A DNA stretch of 64,000 nt from JBLWXV01 sp048267245 (GTDB taxonomy: Bacteria; Bdellovibrionota; Bacteriovoracia; Bacteriovoracales; Bacteriovoracaceae). The DNA lies in NCBI GenBank assembly GCA_048267245.1, contig JBLWXV010000002.1, forward strand, positions 372,001-436,000, given 5' to 3'. This document shows, one piece after another, positions 52,401 through 59,974 of this stretch (positions within the stretch are counted from its first letter, which is position 1; each line of letters begins with the position of its first letter). Position numbers and translations under genes: made by a program. The notes below the pieces were generated by a model that worked only from the letters and a program-made list of their open reading frames with translations, made no database searches and was not told where the DNA came from.

Positions 52401-52580
52401 ATGGGGAAGACCAGTCGCAAAGGGAGGGCCATCGTAGAAAATATAAGGAGCTTTCGATTTTGTTTGCTCAAGTGACTTTTTAAAGATCTCGTTTTCCTTC
52501 CAGAATTTGAGAACGGCGTGCTCACTGGCCACAAATGAAAAGCTGTCTGATGTTGTCTGTTTTTGATCTTGATCGCTCAA
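49449..52580 (-). CDS. ileS: Isoleucyl-tRNA synthetase, type 2
   Basis: A 1043-residue class I enzyme that charges tRNA-Ile. The start region FYDGPPFATGLPHHGHLVAS carries the HIGH-type motif as HHGH (residues 60-63), and KMSKR lies near residue 600. The editing domain and the tRNA-binding C-terminus are of the long, eukaryotic-like form. The GLPHxGH type and the length mark it as IleRS type 2, often associated with mupirocin tolerance. The TTG at 52580 is the start: GGAGG lies 6 bases upstream, and the longer frame to 52679 lacks support. It is preceded by a noncoding region shared with the divergent FecR gene. Confidence 0.95.
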   Translation of the reverse strand: MSDQDQKQTTSDSFSFVASEHAVLKFWKENEIFKKSLEQTKSKAPYIFYDGPPFATGLPHHGHLVASTLKDIVPRYWTMKGRYVDRRFGWDCHGLPIEHEIDKKLGMSAIDAVKKMGVKGYNDECRGIVDRYVSEWEKTITRLGRWVDFENDYKTMDTSFMESVWWVFKELWNKNLIYQGTRVVPFSTALGTVLSNFEAGQNYQDVQDPAITVLFKVKGEETYLAAWTTTPWTLPSNLALCAGADIDYVLARDPDSNREIYLAKAALERFKKKKFEVLRELKGSDLKGKRYEPLLPYFNKFESDGAFVVLNDNYVTTDTGTGIVHIAPGFGEDDNRVMKEAGLAEVFACPVDESGRFTFEVTDFEGQYVKDADKDIIRMLKEDEKLFDQSVIVHPYPFCYRSDTPLIYKAIPSWYVKVEEIKERLLKSNAQINWVPEHIKEGRFGKWLEGARDWSISRNRVWGTPLPVWQNDRTANFVCVGGVEELYALTGVKVDDLHRESVDELTFTKEGEEGTYRRITEVLDCWFESGSMPYAQLHYPFENKEVFEAGYPAEFIAEGLDQTRGWFYTLTILSTALFDKPAFKNVIVNGIVMAEDGKKMSKRLKNYTQPDLLMEEYGADAIRLYLINSGLVKGEEMRFADAGVKEMVRKALLPWYNAFKFFSTYAAIDGFNIDEHYTRGDNITDHWLISNLQTLKKNIATEMEGYRLYNVVPALFNFVEDLTNWYIRLNRTRFWGDGLTADKKAAYSALFTAIKEVSISMAPFAPFLSEHIYLELASFDHKSRPLSVHLCDYPVAQDEFILPRLEDAVGRMQQLILLGRQKRTEVKIKVKTPLRSLTIIHKDQTLLDEIKKLEEYIQGELNVKEVRFATNESDFIKLYAKPNLPVLGKRLGKQMGGFMKAINALTSSDLEKIEESGSIELQGETFTAEDFLIFREAKEGTNAVSNRLISIDLDTTLDEALQREGLAREVVNRIQRTRKDIGLNVEDRINVVYSAEGELAQAISEHSEYICGETLAQSLTAGSATEHEFDVEGAKLVINLSKK

Positions 52581-52737
52581 GCATTGCCTCCCACGGTCGG
52601 ACTGGTCAAAATTCCTTGTGATATTAACAGCTTGAGCGTGAATTGGGTAGCTCTTGGGCGCGGAAAGAGTTTCCCCCAAGTCCTGTTAACTCCTTAATTT
52701 ATAAGGGCTTTTAGGAGAGCACCGAAAAGAAAGTCAT

Positions 52738-54171
52738 ATGAAAATGCTCACAGGCTTAGTCCTGGCTCTTCTTTACCTGAGTCTTGCTTCTTCTTTGGTC
52801 GGCGCCGAAGAGGCCGTGGTCTATAAGCAGCAGAAGCGAAGTCTCATAGACTGGGAAGGTCTAGACGCCCAGAACTGGCTCGACTTCGATGCTTGGAAGC
52901 TTCGAACTGAGTCGCTTGCGCGCTCTCCAGATTGGGAGAAGAGTTTGCGCGAGCGAACACTGGTTGAATCAGTGGGAAGCGTACTTTCATGTGTGGGCGA
53001 GTGCCGGGTATACCGTGGCAGTGGTCATCACAAAGCTCTCTATCGCACAAAAATTTTAGAGGGCGATGAAATTGAGACGGAAGCTAATTCCTATATTTGG
53101 ATTGTGCTCATCGATGGCACGATGGTGCGACTCTCTCCTCAAAGTTCAATCACTTTTAGAGAAGTTAATATAGGTCTTACTCAAAACTTTCTACACGCAC
53201 GATTTAATCACGGAAATATTCTCTGGCTCACAAGAACTCCCTTTAAATATAGTCAAAGTGACTTGAGAGAGACTGACTCTCTTTTTTTGCCACTAGATTT
53301 CTATGAAGCCAACGCGCAAACGAAGCAAGTTGATATCTTTGGGGCCGAAAATAATGACGATATCCTCTATGAGCTTCTGGTGGGAACCAGTGAAGTTCCA
53401 AAACAAATTGAGCGCTTAAACTCTCTCATTGAAAGTAATAATCAGGCACTTCGCTTTAAGCCCACGACTAGTCTCATTGTCATGGGCAATGGAACCATCT
53501 TTGGAGATAACCTAGCTTTAGAAGCGATTGTTATTCCCGGCAAAGATAGTCTTTTTAAATTGCGTGAGTTAAAGCAACTCGGTGTAGAAGGAGAGGACAC
53601 TGATTATGTTTTTAATCGCGCAGACTTCTACTATCGTGGCTATGAAAATACTCAGAGTACTCCCATCACTCCAGGGGAGTGGAATAGCGTAGATCCTAGG
53701 GGGAGAGTGGTGAGCCGCGCGCTTGAGACTAGTCTCATGCACATGGGAGAATTTCTCACTTCAAAGATTCACACACTCAACGTGGCCCGCGAACTATGGC
53801 TTGAGCGCGAATTTAATTTTGCCCAAAATGAGCGCGATCCGCTGGCACTGGCAAAAGGCGAGGGCTATCGCCTCTGGGAAGTTCAAAAAAATAAAGCGGG
53901 AGTGAGTGATCTTGAAGAGCGAGAGGCTTGGATTCTCGATTACTCTCGCCGAATTGAAACAAGTAACTTAAAGACTGCCAGTCTCTTTCGCGAGCGCATT
54001 GAAGAGCGCGGTGAGACTTGGGAATATGTCGAATATGGCCCTCACATGATTAACCGGGCCCTTGTCAATTATATCAAAAAGGGAGAATCTCCTAGACTAA
54101 AGAGTGCGAGGGGTCCAATCCTAAACAGTACAACTCGTCTGTTGTGGAAGAAAATAAACGCCCTACGCTAA
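52738..54171 (+). CDS. Exported FecR-domain protein
   Basis: A 477-residue exported protein with a signal peptide (1-23). Residues about 75-145 have the FecR pattern: VESVGSVLSCVGECRVYRG, then LYRTKILEGDEIETEANSYIWIVLIDGTMVRLSPQSSITF, a small beta-sandwich often linked to sugar or siderophore signalling. The rest is unknown. No ECF sigma factor is near, so it is not a classic FecR anti-sigma regulator. GAAAG lies upstream of ATG. It is followed after 16 bases by maf, so it may share the transcript. Confidence 0.7.
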   Translation: MKMLTGLVLALLYLSLASSLVGAEEAVVYKQQKRSLIDWEGLDAQNWLDFDAWKLRTESLARSPDWEKSLRERTLVESVGSVLSCVGECRVYRGSGHHKALYRTKILEGDEIETEANSYIWIVLIDGTMVRLSPQSSITFREVNIGLTQNFLHARFNHGNILWLTRTPFKYSQSDLRETDSLFLPLDFYEANAQTKQVDIFGAENNDDILYELLVGTSEVPKQIERLNSLIESNNQALRFKPTTSLIVMGNGTIFGDNLALEAIVIPGKDSLFKLRELKQLGVEGEDTDYVFNRADFYYRGYENTQSTPITPGEWNSVDPRGRVVSRALETSLMHMGEFLTSKIHTLNVARELWLEREFNFAQNERDPLALAKGEGYRLWEVQKNKAGVSDLEEREAWILDYSRRIETSNLKTASLFRERIEERGETWEYVEYGPHMINRALVNYIKKGESPRLKSARGPILNSTTRLLWKKINALR

Positions 54172-54187
54172 TTTTTAGGAGCCCTTT

Positions 54188-54841
54188 GTGAGTTATCGCC
54201 TTATTCTTGCCAGCGGCAGTCCGCGCCGCAAAGAACTTCTCTCTCACCTTAATATTCCATTTGAAATTGTCGTCTCCGATATTGAAGAGGTGAGTGAGCA
54301 AACTGATCCTATTGGTTTCGGTGAGGATATTGCCAAGGCCAAGGGAGTTGCCGTTTGTGAATTACTTCATGCGCGCGAAGGCTTTGGAAGTTCGCTCTAT
54401 CCTTTAGTCGTGGCCGCGGATACTCTTGTTGCTTTGAACGGCAAAATTTACGGCAAACCAAGCAATATTGATGAAGCACGAAAAATCCTGCGAGAGCTTG
54501 CCGGTCACACTCATCAAGTTGTCACTTCTGTCTTTCTCGCGCGCTTTGATCTTAAGGCCCGCACATGGGTACAAAAAGTTTTTAGCGTGAGCACATTGGT
54601 AACCTTTAAAGACATGAGTGACGATATTCTTGAAGACTACCTGGCCACTGGTGACTGCCTAGATAAGGCGGGTGCGTATGGAATCCAAAAGCAGGGACTG
54701 AGCTTCGTTGATAAATTAGAAGGTTCTTATTCAAATGTCGTGGGCTTTCCACTGAGCGATTTCATCGATGAGTTGCGCGCTTTTCTTGGTGCCAAGAGCG
54801 ATCGCAGTGGCAAGTGGAGAGAGCTCTTTGAGCGATCTTAA
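54188..54841 (+). CDS. maf: Maf-family nucleotide pyrophosphatase
   Basis: A 217-residue house-cleaning enzyme that hydrolyses noncanonical or canonical nucleoside triphosphates. The N-terminal ASGSPRRKELL (residues 8-18) binds phosphate, and DTLVALNGKIYGKP near 79-92 and GAYGIQKQG near 165 complete the family pattern. The length is normal. A GTG start follows AGGAG. Its end overlaps the next gene by 14 bases, so the two are translationally coupled. Confidence 0.9.
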   Translation: MSYRLILASGSPRRKELLSHLNIPFEIVVSDIEEVSEQTDPIGFGEDIAKAKGVAVCELLHAREGFGSSLYPLVVAADTLVALNGKIYGKPSNIDEARKILRELAGHTHQVVTSVFLARFDLKARTWVQKVFSVSTLVTFKDMSDDILEDYLATGDCLDKAGAYGIQKQGLSFVDKLEGSYSNVVGFPLSDFIDELRAFLGAKSDRSGKWRELFERS

Positions 54842-55202
54842 TCAAATCATCCTAGCGCTAACTGATTGTGGCCTTGAAATTAAAATAGAATCTCAGTCTG
54901 AGAGATCTCTTGTTATTTCATTTAAAGTTCGCGCTCGCCCCGGAGCTAGACTTTCAAAGATCTCAGTTTCAGATCGGGGCGAGTTATTAGTTTGGGTGCG
55001 TGCCAAGCCGCAAGATGGACTGGCCAATGAGGCGATCATTGCATCTATTTCAAGTGGGTTAGGTGTTTCTAAGGGGGCCGTGCAACTAGAAAAAGGGGCG
55101 CGTGGCAAAGAGAAGCGGTTTACAGTTTGCTTTGAGAAGAAGGATAATAAACCTACAAGCTACTATCTTGAAAAACTTAAAACTCTAGTGGAGTCTGCTT
55201 GA
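54828..55202 (+). CDS. yggU: DUF167 (YggU) family protein
   Basis: A 124-residue protein with the DUF167 core: FKVRARPGARLSKISVSDRGELLVWVRAKPQDGLANEAIIASISSGLGVSKGAVQLEKGARGKEKRF. The function is unknown. The TTG at 54828, inside the end of maf, follows GGAGAG at good spacing; a longer frame from 54768 lies wholly in maf. Its end overlaps the start of the next gene (TTGA). Maf and YggU are often neighbours in other bacteria, which supports the call. Confidence 0.85.
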   Translation: MSDLNQIILALTDCGLEIKIESQSERSLVISFKVRARPGARLSKISVSDRGELLVWVRAKPQDGLANEAIIASISSGLGVSKGAVQLEKGARGKEKRFTVCFEKKDNKPTSYYLEKLKTLVESA

Positions 55203-55663
55203 ATTATTTGCTCGCCCTTACAATACTCATCTCCCTTTCACTTTCGGCGCAAGAGAGTGCGCAAAAGACGATGTTTGAAGTGAGTAGAGAGATTCAAGGC
55301 GAAGTGGAGTCATTGGCAGTTCTGGCCCCGGATAAATACTTTCAAACTATAGATGGCATTCGCGAGCGCATTGAGAAGTATATCGACAATAAAAAGCGCG
55401 TCTGCAACGGTGAATTTTCAACCGTGATCATTCAAAACTCTGGCGAGCAGAGTGCTCCTCCTCACAAACTTTCGCGCGAAGAAAAGAAATTGTGCTTTAG
55501 AGAACTCAAAGCCTTTCAGGTGACATTTATTAATAATATGTATTTGGCGCGAAAGAATTATTTGGATTATCTACACAAGCAACGAGTCGAGGACTTGGCA
55601 AAGGCGAGAGAAGAGGCGGTCAAAAGCGTACAGGCCGGCTTTGACCGCCAAAGTATTCCCTAG
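55199..55663 (+). CDS. Small exported protein
   Basis: A 154-residue exported protein of unrecognised family. A TTG start overlaps the end of yggU, giving the signal peptide MNYLLALTILISLSLSA. The mature part is helical and has two Cys residues (VCNGEF and LCFREL). It is the last gene of the maf-yggU operon and is followed by a convergent small gene. Confidence 0.65.
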   Translation: MNYLLALTILISLSLSAQESAQKTMFEVSREIQGEVESLAVLAPDKYFQTIDGIRERIEKYIDNKKRVCNGEFSTVIIQNSGEQSAPPHKLSREEKKLCFRELKAFQVTFINNMYLARKNYLDYLHKQRVEDLAKAREEAVKSVQAGFDRQSIP

Positions 55664-55673
55664 GAGGGTCTAA

Positions 55674-55859
55674 TTACTTTGTCTTCGTCGCGCCAAGCAT
55701 TCCAGAAGAAGGGCGGATACTCTTCATTCCAAGCATACTTTTTAGCGGACGATAGCTTTGCTTTGAAAGCTTTAATTTCCTAGAACCTTTAACCGCTAGG
55801 TTAAGCTTCAAGGCAATATCTTCATTTGGGAAATGGGGATTCTTTAATTCCTGGCTCAT
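55674..55859 (-). CDS. Small basic protein
   Basis: A 61-residue Lys/Leu-rich protein (LKLNLAVKGSRKLKLSKQ). The ATG at 55859 has AGGAG 7 bases upstream, better than the ATG at 55865. No family is recognised and no other evidence for expression is seen, so a real gene is likely but not certain. Confidence 0.5.
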   Translation of the reverse strand: MSQELKNPHFPNEDIALKLNLAVKGSRKLKLSKQSYRPLKSMLGMKSIRPSSGMLGATKTK

Positions 55860-56219
55860 AGTCATTCTCCTTTTGATTGGCTTTTTTGGTCACCTTGGCA
55901 GGGCAACTTTCAAACACACCATCTTAAGAAGATACTTACGAGCGAGAGTGTTGGTTGAAAGTGCTTAGGTGAAAAGTTTCCTTTTTACCAAATCGCAACT
56001 CCGTTGTTTTGATAGAAACGGTCCTAGGCAATCATTATCGGCAAATCTAGGCTAAACCTTGAGTTGCGTCAAACGGTGCCTATCCGTCTGAAAATATTAT
56101 AGCATGGCCCGCTCTCCGGGAGTAGGGCCCCTATATGGGCAGAATGTTCCCGTGGTAACTCCTTGTTTATACGGGTTTTATGCGCGAAACTAGAAGGGCT
56201 TTGTCAGGAGAAAGTAAAC
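55860..56219. other. 360-base intergenic region with two alternative hairpins
   Basis: No gene is seen. GGCCC (56106-56110) can pair with GGGCC (56125-56129), and GCCC (56127-56130) can instead pair with GGGC (56137-56140); the two share bases and cannot form together. It lies about 80-115 bases before the TatT start and must contain the operon promoter. Confidence 0.4.
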
Positions 56220-57185
56220 ATGTTTGCTAGGTTGAATCCGCTTGGGATCCTTTTTCTGGCAGTGCTACTTGCAAGCTGTTCTAGTATTAAGCGAGCAGCA
56301 GTGGGCACCACTGCCGGACTTCTCTATGAAGTCACACCTGCCTTAGAGGCAGAGGGCGACTTTGATTTATTCAAAGAGACGGTGCTCTCAAATATAAAGA
56401 TCATGGAGAGCTTGCTCTTGCTCGCGCCCGACGACCGCGATCTCTTGGCGTCGCTGGTGAAAGCCTATGCGGGCTATGGATTTGGCGTCTATGAAACTCT
56501 CGATCTTCGGGATGCCTATCTCGATAAATCTCAACGTCCCTATAAAGAGCGAGCACTGCTCTTTTATTCGCGCGCACTCAACTATGGTGAGCGCTATTTG
56601 AAAACGAGGGGAGTGACTTTTAAAGACCTGCTCTCAAATCTTCGCGACTCCAAAGGACAGGAGTACTTAAGTTCTGAGATGGCCAGAAAGAATAAGCGCG
56701 ACCGCGAAGTCGCTCTCTTTACTGCCCAGGCACTAGCGGGAATGATTAATTATCAACGAGAGAGCATGACTATGGTCGGGCAACTTCCCATCGCCAAGGC
56801 ACTCTTTGATTGGGGCTGCGAATATGATCCAAGCATCAATTACGGCGCCTGCGATCTCTTCTACGGCGCCTACTTTGCGGGCAGGCCGAAGATGTTGGGG
56901 GGAGACCCAGAAAAGGGTAGAGAATACTTTGAAAAGGCCCTGGCCAAATACCCCAATAATTATTTGATCGATGCCGGATTTCTCCAATACTACGTTGTTC
57001 CAATGTTAGACGAAGAAATCTATCAAAAACTTAAAAGTAAAATTAAGAAGGCCAGTGTAGATTTTGAATCATCCAAATACTGGTCGCCGCTAAAAGAGCA
57101 AGAAAGTACACCCTTTGCTCTCTATCAGGCCATCGGTCTAAAGCGCGCGATGATAATTATCGATCTTGAAAAGGAATGGATGTAA
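56220..57185 (+). CDS. TatT-type TPR lipoprotein of a TRAP transporter
   Basis: A 321-residue lipoprotein. The lipobox is LLASC with Cys21. The mature part has paired TPR-like helices, for example LLASLVKAYAGYGFGVYETL and GREYFEKALAKYPNNYLID, as in the TatT (T-component) family that associates with TRAP systems in some delta-proteobacteria-like genomes. The ATG at 56220 is chosen over 56163 because AGGAGA precedes it and the lipobox then fits. Its stop overlaps the DctP start (TAATG), and the DctQ and DctM genes follow. It probably binds the substrate-binding protein at the envelope. Confidence 0.85.
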   Translation: MFARLNPLGILFLAVLLASCSSIKRAAVGTTAGLLYEVTPALEAEGDFDLFKETVLSNIKIMESLLLLAPDDRDLLASLVKAYAGYGFGVYETLDLRDAYLDKSQRPYKERALLFYSRALNYGERYLKTRGVTFKDLLSNLRDSKGQEYLSSEMARKNKRDREVALFTAQALAGMINYQRESMTMVGQLPIAKALFDWGCEYDPSINYGACDLFYGAYFAGRPKMLGGDPEKGREYFEKALAKYPNNYLIDAGFLQYYVVPMLDEEIYQKLKSKIKKASVDFESSKYWSPLKEQESTPFALYQAIGLKRAMIIIDLEKEWM

Positions 57186-58180
57186 TGAAGAAGAATTTAA
57201 GAAGCTCATTAGTGGCCGCACTCCTCATGTTGGCAGCAGGAATTTCTGGCCCCGCGCTGGCGCTCACGATGAAGGTGGGAGTACTCGCTCCTGACTCAAC
57301 CAATTGGGCCCGCGGTCTAAAGACGATGGTTGAAGACATTAGTAGTGCAACTGATGGTCGAGTGAAATTCAAAATTTACTTTGGAGGAGCTCAGGGAGAT
57401 GAGCCAGATGTCCTTAGAAAAATACGCATTGGACAACTCCAAGGTGGAATTTTTACTGGCAAGACTCTTGGTGAGATCAACGGCGACGTTCGCGTGCTCG
57501 AGCTTCCCTTTACTTTCTACGACGACGAGGCGCTGGCCAGTAAAACTGTCCAGCATATGGCACCAAGCTTTGACAGTAAGTTTAATAAGGCCGGATTTGC
57601 AAACCTTGGCTTTTTTGACATTGGAAAGGTCTACTTTGTCTCACAAAAGAAGACGCCTAACCTAGATAGTTTAAAGGGCTTAAAGATTTGGTCCTGGGAA
57701 GGTGATCCACTTGTGGCCGGTATGATTGAGTCCCTTGATTTAATCAGTGTTCCGCTTCCGCTTCCCGATGTTCTGTCCTCTCTTTCAACTGGAATTGTGG
57801 AAGCGGCTTATGCACCTCCAATGGGAATTCTAGCTCTTCAGTGGAATAGCAAAGTTAAATACCTAGTAGACTTTCCTATCTCTTATTCAATTGGAGCCTT
57901 TCTTGTTGATAACAAAAGCTGGGCGAAGGTGAGTGAGAAAGATCGTCAAGCCACAGCTGCCATTGTTAAGAAGGCAATGAGTAATATCAATATCAGCAAT
58001 CAAAAAGACAATGCCGAATCTCTGGCCTTTATGAAGAGTAGTGGAATTGAATTTTTAAAATTTCCAGACTCAGATCTCGAGCGCGCTAAAGGCTTGAGGG
58101 CCGATATTATCAAAAAGCTTCAGGGACCACTTTTTACCAAAGGTGCTCTTGATAATCTTCAATCGCAAATTAAGAAGTAG
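57185..58180 (+). CDS. dctP: TRAP transporter substrate-binding protein (DctP)
   Basis: A 331-residue exported periplasmic binding protein. The signal peptide is MKKNLRSSLVAALLMLAAG ending ALA. The body has the DctP pattern: KMVEDISSATDGRVKFKIYFGGAQGDEPDVLRKIRIGQLQGGI and GLKIWSWEGDPLVAGMIESLDLISVPLPLPDVLSSLSTGIVEAAYAPP, the DctP ligand-binding stretch in which an Arg usually recognises a carboxylate. The ligand cannot be named. The ATG at 57185 is preferred over 57176 because it overlaps the TatT stop as TAATG. It precedes the permease genes. Confidence 0.9.
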   Translation: MKKNLRSSLVAALLMLAAGISGPALALTMKVGVLAPDSTNWARGLKTMVEDISSATDGRVKFKIYFGGAQGDEPDVLRKIRIGQLQGGIFTGKTLGEINGDVRVLELPFTFYDDEALASKTVQHMAPSFDSKFNKAGFANLGFFDIGKVYFVSQKKTPNLDSLKGLKIWSWEGDPLVAGMIESLDLISVPLPLPDVLSSLSTGIVEAAYAPPMGILALQWNSKVKYLVDFPISYSIGAFLVDNKSWAKVSEKDRQATAAIVKKAMSNINISNQKDNAESLAFMKSSGIEFLKFPDSDLERAKGLRADIIKKLQGPLFTKGALDNLQSQIKK

Positions 58181-58193
58181 GAGACGGTAGTAG

Positions 58194-58721
58194 GTGAAAG
58201 GGGCCGGAGAAATACTTTTTAAGATAGAGCGAGGCTATAGCGCCATCATTTCTTTTCTCTTAGTGAGCTGTACTTTTACCGTACTTTTTCTAAGTGTACT
58301 TGTGATTGTACTTAGATGGTTTCAAACCACACTTATGTGGTACGACCCTTTCGTTCGCCACTTGGTCTTTATCCTCGCTTTCCTAGGGGGAGTAAAGGCG
58401 ACAGAGCAAGGGACTCACATTTCCATTGATCTACTGGGTCGCTCACTGGCCAATCATAAAAGTAAATTAGTTGCCAGGGCCCACGCTGTTTTCCTAGGCG
58501 CTTGCGCTATTCTTATTCTCGGATGGCTCGTCTATGCAGGAATTAAATTTGTCGACGTTGAGTTAGCTTATGGCAGACCCGTCTTCTTTGGCATTCACAG
58601 CTCAGTGCTCATTGGAATTATTCCCGTTGGCTTTTGCATGATTGCAGTCCAATTTCTGCTTGAGATTCTCCTCTTTATCACGGGCGCCAAAGTGCCTAGA
58701 GAAAAGGAGAGTGAATCTTGA
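58194..58721 (+). CDS. dctQ: TRAP transporter small permease (DctQ)
   Basis: A 175-residue membrane protein with four hydrophobic segments, including SAIISFLLVSCTFTVLFLSVLVIVLRW near residue 17, LVFILAFLGGVKATEQGTHISIDLL near 56 with the family's characteristic H/S pattern, and two more in the C-terminal half. The start is a GTG with AGGAGACGG upstream. Its TGA overlaps the DctM start (TTGA), so the pair is translated together. Confidence 0.85.
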   Translation: MKGAGEILFKIERGYSAIISFLLVSCTFTVLFLSVLVIVLRWFQTTLMWYDPFVRHLVFILAFLGGVKATEQGTHISIDLLGRSLANHKSKLVARAHAVFLGACAILILGWLVYAGIKFVDVELAYGRPVFFGIHSSVLIGIIPVGFCMIAVQFLLEILLFITGAKVPREKESES

Positions 58722-59974
58722 TTGCGAGTCTTCTTGGAGTTGGCTTTCTTGCCACACTTGGTGTTCCCCTATTTTTAATTCTCGCCCTCGCGGCGATGGT
58801 CTGCTTTGTTTTTTCAGGCGGCGAAGTTACCTCTGTAGTGGTTGAGGTCTATCGCATTTCTGGTCAGACGATGCTACTGACGATTCCGCTCTTTACTCTG
58901 GCCGGCTACTTAATGGCCGAGAGTGGATCTCCCAAGAGAATTCTCGCGCTGGCAAGTGCGCTCTTTGGTTGGCTCCCTGGAGGAGTGGCCATTGTCGGAT
59001 TAGTCGTTTGCGCTTTCTTTACGGCGTTTACTGGGGCGTCCGGTGTGACGATTATCGCCCTTGGGGGCTTACTCTATCCCATATTAAAAGAAGAGGGCTA
59101 TAGCGATCGCTTTAACTTGGGTCTTTTAACCACCAGTGGATCACTTGGACTTCTCTTTCCCCCAAGTCTTCCCCTAATTCTCTATGGGATTGTGGCCGAG
59201 GCCGATATTGATTCACTCTTTAAGGCGGGTCTAATTCCCGGAATTTTTCTTATTCTTATTCTCTCGGTCTATTCGCTCTTTAACGGCGGTGGGCTCACTG
59301 GGCGCGAGAAATTCTCATTTGAAAAGTTGGTTGTAGCGCTTAAGGGTGCATGGCTTGAGGCCCTGCTCCCAATAGGTGTGCTAAGTGGAATTTACGGCGG
59401 AATCGTTACTACGACAGAAGCCGCCGCCCTAACTTGCTTCTATGTCTTAATTATCGAAGTATTCTACTACCGAGATATCTCGATCACGAAAGACTTACCA
59501 CGCATCACATGTGAGTCAATGGCGCTTGTCGGTGGGATTCTACTCATTCTGTGCTGCGCGCTTGGCTTTACCAATTTTCTCATTGATGAAGAGATTCCAA
59601 TGAAAGTGCTAGCGCTGATGAAGACACATCTTCACAGTAAGGCGAGCTTTCTCTTCTTTCTCAATATCTTCCTTCTCATCGTAGGCGCGATGATGGATAT
59701 CTTTAGCGCCATTGTTGTCGTTCTCCCCTTGATTCTTCCTATTGCTGAGGATTTTGGTGTGCATCCCATTCACCTCGCTATTATTTTTCTCACCAATCTT
59801 GAAATTGGTTATATGACCCCTCCGGTTGGGATAAATCTCTTTATCAGTAGCTACCGCTTTGGAAAGCCATTGCCGGAACTCTATCGGGCGACTCTTCCCT
59901 TTCTAGTGCTGCTCTTTATTGCTTTGATGGTCATTACTTACGTTCCAATTCTTAGCCTCTGGGGAATTGAATGA
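58718..59974 (+). CDS. dctM: TRAP transporter large permease (DctM)
   Basis: A 418-residue membrane protein with about a dozen hydrophobic segments. The signatures GASGVTIIALGGLLYPILKEEGYSDRFNLGLLTTSGSLGLLFPPSLPLILYG and LIVGAMMDIFSAIVVVLPLILPIAEDFGVHPIHLAIIFLTNLEIGYMTPPVGINLFI are typical of DctM ion-transporter-superfamily permeases. The start TTG overlaps the end of dctQ. With dctP, dctQ and tatT it makes a complete TRAP operon, driven by a sodium or proton gradient. Its last four bases overlap the next gene. Confidence 0.95.
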   Translation: MIASLLGVGFLATLGVPLFLILALAAMVCFVFSGGEVTSVVVEVYRISGQTMLLTIPLFTLAGYLMAESGSPKRILALASALFGWLPGGVAIVGLVVCAFFTAFTGASGVTIIALGGLLYPILKEEGYSDRFNLGLLTTSGSLGLLFPPSLPLILYGIVAEADIDSLFKAGLIPGIFLILILSVYSLFNGGGLTGREKFSFEKLVVALKGAWLEALLPIGVLSGIYGGIVTTTEAAALTCFYVLIIEVFYYRDISITKDLPRITCESMALVGGILLILCCALGFTNFLIDEEIPMKVLALMKTHLHSKASFLFFLNIFLLIVGAMMDIFSAIVVVLPLILPIAEDFGVHPIHLAIIFLTNLEIGYMTPPVGINLFISSYRFGKPLPELYRATLPFLVLLFIALMVITYVPILSLWGIE

